Both the position numbers and the translations under genes were made by a program. A DNA stretch of 54,621 nt from Pelagibacteraceae bacterium (GTDB lineage Bacteria; Pseudomonadota; Alphaproteobacteria; Pelagibacterales; Pelagibacteraceae). The notes beneath the pieces are model-generated. The model saw nothing but the letters and a program-made list of their open reading frames with translations, searched no databases and was not told the DNA's origin. The stretch is from NCBI GenBank assembly GCA_002704145.1, contig PAFH01000015.1, positions 7,731 through 62,351 of the forward strand, in the 5' to 3' direction. This document shows, piece after piece, positions 50,292 through 54,621 of this stretch (position 1 is its first letter; each line of letters opens with the position of its first letter).

Positions 50292-50945
50292 ATGACCTAT
50301 TCATTAAATACAATTATTTTAGAGCCAGTTAATAAGAAAAAACCAAAAAATGCAGTTATTCTTTGTCACGGCTATGGAGGAGATGGCAAAGATATATCGA
50401 TTTTAGCAAATTATTGGAGAGCTCATTTGCCAGAAACATTGTTTATATGTCCAGATGCTCCAGAAAAATGTGTTGCAAGTCCAACAGGTTTTCAGTGGTT
50501 TGATCTACTAGATCAATCTCCGGAACAAATATTGTCAAAGTCAATTGTTGCAGAGACTAAATTAAATAAACTTATAGATGAGGTAAAATTAGAAAACAAG
50601 TTGAATGCAAATCAAATAATTATTGGAGGATTTAGTCAAGGATGTATGATTTGTATACAAACTGGAATTAAACGTAAAGATAAAATTAATTCTATCATTG
50701 GCTACTCAGGAAAAATAATAAATACAAACCATTTATCAAAAAATATGAATTCTAGGCCTAATTTGATTTTAATGCATGGCGATATAGACCAAGTAGTTAC
50801 TATAGAGGCATTTTTAGAAGCAAAACATTTCTTTAGAAAAAATAATTATGAAATAGAGTCAAGAATTTTTAAAAATTGTGAACATCGAATCCCCACTGAA
50901 GGGTCTAGTTTAGGGCTTCAATTCATTAAAAAACATTTAGAATAA
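50292..50945 (+). CDS. Phospholipase/carboxylesterase family hydrolase
   Basis: Alpha/beta-hydrolase of the acyl-protein thioesterase-like family. Seen: NAVILCHGYGGDGKDI with the oxyanion loop, the nucleophile elbow IIGGFSQGCMICIQ, the acid residue region LMHGDIDQVVTIEA and the catalytic histidine in CEHRIPTEG. 217 aa, no signal peptide. The natural substrate is not evident. Confidence 0.9.
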   Translation: MTYSLNTIILEPVNKKKPKNAVILCHGYGGDGKDISILANYWRAHLPETLFICPDAPEKCVASPTGFQWFDLLDQSPEQILSKSIVAETKLNKLIDEVKLENKLNANQIIIGGFSQGCMICIQTGIKRKDKINSIIGYSGKIINTNHLSKNMNSRPNLILMHGDIDQVVTIEAFLEAKHFFRKNNYEIESRIFKNCEHRIPTEGSSLGLQFIKKHLE

Positions 50946-51008
50946 TTATTTTTAGAGTGCAACATATTTATAACTTGATAATTTTTTTTGTATCAGTTAG
51001 CTTTAGTA

Positions 51009-51578
51009 ATGATTATTTCTTCTATAGAGAAAGTACCATTAGAAAAATGTCCAGCTTTAGTTTTAAATGCTGACTTTAGACCTTTGAGCTACTATCCTTT
51101 ATCGATTTGGTGTTGGCAAGATGCAGTCAAATCTGTTTTTTTAGATCGTGTAAGTATTGTTTCAAATTATAAAAGAAAAATTAGAAGCCCATCTTTTGAA
51201 ATGAATTTACCTAGTGTAATAGCTTTAAAGAATTTTATTCAACCAACTAAAAATCCAAATTTCACAAGGTTTAATGTTTTTTTAAGAGATAAATTTACTT
51301 GCCAGTATTGTGGTGATGGAAAAGATTTAACTTTTGATCATTTATTGCCAAAATCCAAAGGAGGATTGACTGATTGGAATAATGTAGTAACTGCTTGCTC
51401 TAGTTGTAATGTGAAAAAAGGTGGAAAACTTTACAGAGATTGTGATTTAAAACTTGCAAACAAACCCTATGCCCCAACAGTAGAAGATCTCCATAGAAAT
51501 GGAAGGAATTTTCCTCCTAATTTTTTGCATGAAAGTTGGATGGATTATTTATATTGGGATATAGAATTAGAACCTTAA
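51009..51578 (+). CDS. HNH endonuclease domain protein
   Basis: 189-aa protein with an HNH nuclease domain: two zinc-binding CxxC pairs (CQYCG and CSSCN) flank FDHLLPKSKGGLTDWNNVVTAC, which contains the catalytic histidine. The N-terminal PALVLNADFRPLSYYPLSIWCWQDAV is typical of a widespread housekeeping-type HNH family in alphaproteobacteria. The ATG at 51009 fits homologues better than the TTG at 50988. The biological role is unclear. It abuts coq7 tail-to-tail. Confidence 0.87.
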   Translation: MIISSIEKVPLEKCPALVLNADFRPLSYYPLSIWCWQDAVKSVFLDRVSIVSNYKRKIRSPSFEMNLPSVIALKNFIQPTKNPNFTRFNVFLRDKFTCQYCGDGKDLTFDHLLPKSKGGLTDWNNVVTACSSCNVKKGGKLYRDCDLKLANKPYAPTVEDLHRNGRNFPPNFLHESWMDYLYWDIELEP

Positions 51579-52112
51579 TTAAATTTTTTCTGAAATAGTA
51601 ATAGCTATTCTTGACGATGTTTTAATTATTTTATCTAGAACACCAAACAAACCTTTTTTTGTTGCTCCGTTATCATAAGCAATTTCTTTATGATCCAATT
51701 CGTCTTGTCTAAATTTTATTATTTTATTTTTTAACTCTTCTTCATCTTTACCAAGTTTATAAGTTTGATCTTTATAATGACCATCAATTACTTCTTCAAC
51801 TGACGCCGTACATAACATGGCTGCTTTTTCTCCCAGCATCGCTGTTCCAAACCCTAAAGTAACTCCCATTATATCCCAAAGTGGCAATAACTTAGTTGGT
51901 TCAATTTTTCGTTTTTTTATTTCATTACTAAAATATTCATAATGTTCTCTCTCATGTTCTTTCATTTCTTCAATCTTTCTTTTTAAATTTTCATTTTGTT
52001 TGAACGTCTTTAATGCTAATAGTTGACCTTCATAAATTTTGATAGCCCCACGCTCTCCTGCATGATCTACTCTGATAATTTCTTCTAAAGTTTTTTTATT
52101 TGTTTTGTTCAT
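51579..52112 (-). CDS. coq7: Demethoxyubiquinone hydroxylase
   Basis: Di-iron monooxygenase in ubiquinone synthesis. Seen: EIIRVDHAGERGAIKIYEGQ, EHEREHYEYF, the EEVIDGHY pair and QDELDHKEIAYDNGA, giving the conserved Glu and ExxH metal ligands of the Coq7 family. 177 aa. It overlaps dsbB by 17 nt and sits in a minus-strand trio of membrane and redox genes. Confidence 0.94.
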   Translation of the reverse strand: MNKTNKKTLEEIIRVDHAGERGAIKIYEGQLLALKTFKQNENLKRKIEEMKEHEREHYEYFSNEIKKRKIEPTKLLPLWDIMGVTLGFGTAMLGEKAAMLCTASVEEVIDGHYKDQTYKLGKDEEELKNKIIKFRQDELDHKEIAYDNGATKKGLFGVLDKIIKTSSRIAITISEKI

Positions 52113-52581
52113 AGTTTTTAATTATTTTAAACATAATACCACTTAACAGAATCGATATAACTGTATTTATTGTAGCAAGAGAAAGCCCTAAAAACCTATA
52201 AGTGACGTCTTTACAGCTAATAGCTGATTTGTTTTCAAGTTGTTTGAGAAGATCTTCTTTTGATAAATTTTCATTAGTGCTTTCTATATCACATACTAGA
52301 GACTCACTAAAAAAACCTTGTTCAATCCCCACGTGATAAAAAGAAATTACAGCACCAAACATAAATAATAACATTACAATTCCAGCAATAACTCTCTCAA
52401 ATTTATTAATTATCAAGATTAGAGAAATGAGGATAATCGCTGAAAGATATGGAATTCTTTCAACAAGGCACAAGTTACAAGGTTTGTGCCCTAATATATA
52501 TTGAATATAGTAAGCAATCGTTAAAGAGAGGATACTAAAAGCTAAAACACTTTTTAATATAAACTTATTATTTTTCAACAT
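52096..52581 (-). CDS. dsbB: Disulfide bond formation protein B-like
   Basis: Inner-membrane quinone reductase that reoxidises DsbA. Four hydrophobic segments. Seen: the first cysteine pair CNLCLVERIPY after the first segment, and a second pair of periplasmic cysteines, LVCDIES and ISCKDVTYRFLGLSLATIN, the usual DsbB end. The ATG at 52581 (MLKNNKFILK) shares one base with the upstream stop (TAATG), so it is preferred to the TTG or ATG codons up to 52647. About 161 aa. Confidence 0.88.
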   Translation of the reverse strand: MLKNNKFILKSVLAFSILSLTIAYYIQYILGHKPCNLCLVERIPYLSAIILISLILIINKFERVIAGIVMLLFMFGAVISFYHVGIEQGFFSESLVCDIESTNENLSKEDLLKQLENKSAISCKDVTYRFLGLSLATINTVISILLSGIMFKIIKNYEQNK

Positions 52582-53180
52582 TAAATAAAGATTATGTATA
52601 GAACGATTGCTAAAAATACAATAAAGATTCCTGTAAATGTAAACCATAGCGCACCTTTTTTCTCAATGAAGTCACCAAATTTTTTACCAAAAATAAATGA
52701 AAAATATGAAACTAGGAAAAATCTTAGTCCTCTTGTAAATAAACATATGAAAAAGAATACTGGAAGGTTAAAAGCAATAACTCCGCTTGTAATAGTGAAA
52801 ACTTTAAATGGTAGAGGGGTGAATCCAGCTAGAAACATAATACCAAGCCAGGTTAAAAAACCTCCTTTTGTAGACATCTTATCTTGTATTTCAAAAACTT
52901 TATTTTCATAGCCGTAAAATTCTATTATAACCATTGAAGCATCTAAAAAGAAAACCCCTAACATATAACCAAATAGGCCTCCTAGAACAGATCCAGTGGT
53001 CGCAATGAAAAAAATTTTCAGGTAATCTTCACGCTTAGCTACAACCATGGGAACTATCATTAAATCTGGTGGTACCGGAAAAAAGAAACTTTCAATAAAA
53101 GCTACAAAACCCAATATAGGCTTTGAAAATTTATGTCTAGCAAGCTCAACACATCTATCGTATAATTTTTTTAAAAACAT
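52581..53180 (-). CDS. DedA/YqaA-family membrane protein
   Basis: About 199-aa membrane protein of the DedA/VTT superfamily (lipid scramblase-like). Seen: GFVAFIESFFFPVPPDLMIVPMVVAKRE, the TGSVLGGLFGYMLG re-entrant region, and FTPLPFKVFTITSGVIAF with the conserved FTPLP(Y/F)K motif of the YqaA subgroup. The ATG at 53180 (MFLKKLYDRC) is preferred; an earlier start at 53231 would overlap the divergent gene. Substrate unknown. Confidence 0.88.
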   Translation of the reverse strand: MFLKKLYDRCVELARHKFSKPILGFVAFIESFFFPVPPDLMIVPMVVAKREDYLKIFFIATTGSVLGGLFGYMLGVFFLDASMVIIEFYGYENKVFEIQDKMSTKGGFLTWLGIMFLAGFTPLPFKVFTITSGVIAFNLPVFFFICLFTRGLRFFLVSYFSFIFGKKFGDFIEKKGALWFTFTGIFIVFLAIVLYIIFI

Positions 53181-53364
53181 GAATTTAAAATGCACAATAC
53201 TTAGGTACCTGGCAAGTTTAATATTATCCACTGTTTCAATTTATGCTATTGTTATTGTGGCTGGAATTTTTGGTGCAAATTATGGATTTTCTCCAGCAGA
53301 CACTTTTATAATCTGGTTATTGATGGCTATTTTGATAAATCAATCTGTCACTTGGAAGAAATAA
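53179..53364 (+). CDS. Small membrane protein of unknown function
   Basis: 61-aa protein with two hydrophobic segments (about residues 8-31 and 39-55) and GANYGFSPADTF between. I do not recognise the family. The ATG at 53179 is chosen because upstream in-frame starts would read antisense through the DedA-like gene. Its start and the DedA start share the tetranucleotide CATG, with no intergenic space. It is followed 3 nt later by the winged-helix gene, suggesting co-transcription. Confidence 0.65.
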   Translation: MNLKCTILRYLASLILSTVSIYAIVIVAGIFGANYGFSPADTFIIWLLMAILINQSVTWKK

Positions 53365-53367
53365 TTA

Positions 53368-54399
53368 ATGTCACAACCTATTGATATTAAAACTAAAAAA
53401 ATTTTACCGCAAACAAATCAAACTAAGTTTGAAAAGTCATTAGTTTTAGATAACTTAGAACAAAATATTTTATCTCACTGGGAAACTTGGGGAAAATTTC
53501 AACAAGCTTGGACAAATAGCGCCTATAAAACTTTCAAAGATTTAGAAAAGTATATTGTAATGATTTATCTAATTCGTGATTATTGGCAGGGTCTATCTGA
53601 TAAATTTACCTATCTATCAATGGATGATTTTTATGAAAAATCGAACATTACTATCGATAAGATAAATTTAATTCAGATTTCAAATGAGCTTAATATTCCT
53701 AAGGAGACTATTCGAAGGAAAGTAAATGAATTACAGAAAGACAATGTTTTATTCAGAGATGGAAAGTCAATCACTTTTAACAAAGAAGGTATAAATTTTC
53801 AAAAACCAAAAGAAACTATCGAATTGCTATCTTCATTTATACAGAAAAAATCCAAAATGATGCAAGGGAATGACTGGTTCGGTGAAGGTTGGAGCAAAGA
53901 GGAAATTAAACAATTTATTCGTAAATACTTCACAATTTTTTGGTTAAGATTTCTTAAAATGCAAATTCCTTTTTTAATAAGACATAAAGATTGTTTTGGT
54001 GACCTGGAAACCTGGGTCGTTTGGGGAAATATAGCTGTAAATCATCAATATCATTTAGCAAAAAAAAACGAACAAGATTTAATAAAAGATAAGCCTGTAT
54101 CTCCGGTAAGTTTTCGAAACTATTATACTTATGTAGTTGGTGTTACAACCACAGAAGGGGTTAATGCCTCTTCAATTTCAGATATTACGAGAATACCTAG
54201 AGCCACTGTAATAAGAAAATTGAAATGGTTAGTAAAACAAGGATGTATAGCGAAAACTAAAAAACTAGAATATGTAATGTCTCCTAAGGGAAAAATGAAC
54301 AACAAGATTTCTGAAAATTTTTTAATAAATCAAAATTATGTTGCAGAGTTTTTAACTGATATATTTGATTTAATGAAAAATTCAAATTTCAAATTGTAA
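53368..54399 (+). CDS. DNA-binding protein with two winged-helix domains
   Basis: 343-aa probable transcription regulator. Two helix-turn-helix modules are visible: residues 99-141 (INLIQISNELNIPKETIRRK, then a wing FRDGKSITFNKEG) and 265-308 (VNASSISDITRIPRATVIRK, then EYVMSPKG). Each is preceded by a helical segment with FxDLE (residues 56-60 and 210-214), so the protein looks like an internal duplication. No ligand domain is recognised and the target is unknown. Located 3 nt after a small membrane protein and 29 nt before a transporter gene. Confidence 0.78.
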   Translation: MSQPIDIKTKKILPQTNQTKFEKSLVLDNLEQNILSHWETWGKFQQAWTNSAYKTFKDLEKYIVMIYLIRDYWQGLSDKFTYLSMDDFYEKSNITIDKINLIQISNELNIPKETIRRKVNELQKDNVLFRDGKSITFNKEGINFQKPKETIELLSSFIQKKSKMMQGNDWFGEGWSKEEIKQFIRKYFTIFWLRFLKMQIPFLIRHKDCFGDLETWVVWGNIAVNHQYHLAKKNEQDLIKDKPVSPVSFRNYYTYVVGVTTTEGVNASSISDITRIPRATVIRKLKWLVKQGCIAKTKKLEYVMSPKGKMNNKISENFLINQNYVAEFLTDIFDLMKNSNFKL

Positions 54400-54428
54400 G
54401 CAAATTAAAATCATTTAAAAAAGATTAT

Positions 54429-54621
54429 ATGGAAATAGCAAAAACAATAGCTCCGGTGTGTTTAGCCATAATAATGTTCGGTTTAGGTCTTGGCTTAACT
54501 ATTTCAGATTTCACTAGAGTTGTAAAAAACCCAAGAGACTTTTTCGTTGGTTTTATCTGCCAGGTTATTTTACTTCCGATTATAGCTTTTCTGTTAATAC
54601 AAATTATTTCACTTCCTATTG
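54429..54621 (+). CDS. Bile acid:sodium symporter (BASS) family transporter, 5' fragment
   Basis: Reading continues past the window edge; 64 residues are visible. MEIAKTIAPVCLAIIMFGLG then LGLTISDFTRVVKNPRDFFV, followed by ICQVILLPIIAF, matches the start of the SBF/BASS sodium-coupled transporter family, which carries bile acids, pyruvate or other organic anions. The natural substrate cannot be judged from this fragment. Confidence 0.82.
   Translation, partial: MEIAKTIAPVCLAIIMFGLGLGLTISDFTRVVKNPRDFFVGFICQVILLPIIAFLLIQIISLPI

Noticed and set aside
53047..53178. N-terminal extension of the 61-aa membrane protein
   Set aside because: The extension reads antisense through the conserved start of the DedA-like gene and is not hydrophobic or protein-like.

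Overview
The window looks like one contiguous stretch of a streamlined, AT-rich alphaproteobacterial chromosome, most likely from the SAR11 clade (Pelagibacterales). The basis is a strong bias to AAA/TTT/ATA codons, almost no intergenic space, many 1-17 nt gene overlaps, alphaproteobacterial gene order (mdh-sucCD-sucAB-lpd, sdhCDAB, metX-metW) and a SAM-II riboswitch in front of metX. This is inference from gene content and order; no 16S gene is present. There is no stretch longer than about 300 bases without a gene. I saw no rRNA, tRNA, CRISPR array, IS element or prophage.

Layout. (1) 1-12702, all plus strand: end of ffh, rpsP-trmD-rplS, leucine synthesis leuC-leuD-leuB, asd, succinate dehydrogenase sdhCDAB, mmsA and mdh. 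(2) 12709-20337: an accessory block of seven genes between mdh and sucC. On the plus strand are a GMC-type FAD oxidoreductase, a DegT-like PLP aminotransferase, a polytopic GT-C-like protein and a GNAT acyltransferase. On the minus strand, converging on them, are a family 2 glycosyltransferase, a small membrane protein and a second GT-C-like protein. They look like a pathway that oxidises, aminates and acylates a sugar and transfers it to a cell-surface glycan or lipid carrier. (3) 20398-34919, plus strand: sucCD-sucAB-lpdA, priA and the F1 ATP synthase operon atpHAGDC. (4) 34912-43959, minus strand: the rplU-rpmA-obgE-proB-proA-nadD-rsfS-ctpA-rppH run and the metX-metW-gloB run; metX is preceded by a promoter, a SAM-II aptamer and an intrinsic terminator. 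(5) 44138-46082, plus: hisC-tyrA. (6) 46084-49521, minus: argH-lptM-lysA-plsC, including a 36-residue lipoprotein gene. (7) 49552-54621: short, tightly packed genes on both strands (TlpA-like thioredoxin, HIG1-domain protein, esterase, HNH protein, coq7, dsbB, DedA-like protein, a 61-aa membrane protein, a duplicated winged-helix protein and the start of a BASS-type transporter).

Together the core genes cover half of the TCA cycle (succinyl-CoA synthetase, 2-oxoglutarate dehydrogenase, succinate dehydrogenase, malate dehydrogenase), the F1 motor, and synthesis of leucine, lysine, arginine, proline, methionine and tyrosine.

An important caveat: five genes (mdh, the GMC oxidoreductase, atpG, nadD, lysA) are each out of frame by exactly one base at an A/T homopolymer of 9-11 bases. 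Four need one A fewer and one needs one A more. Several are normally essential, so homopolymer error in the assembly is the simplest reading; poly(A) slippage during transcription is the interesting alternative. I annotate each of these as one full-length gene.
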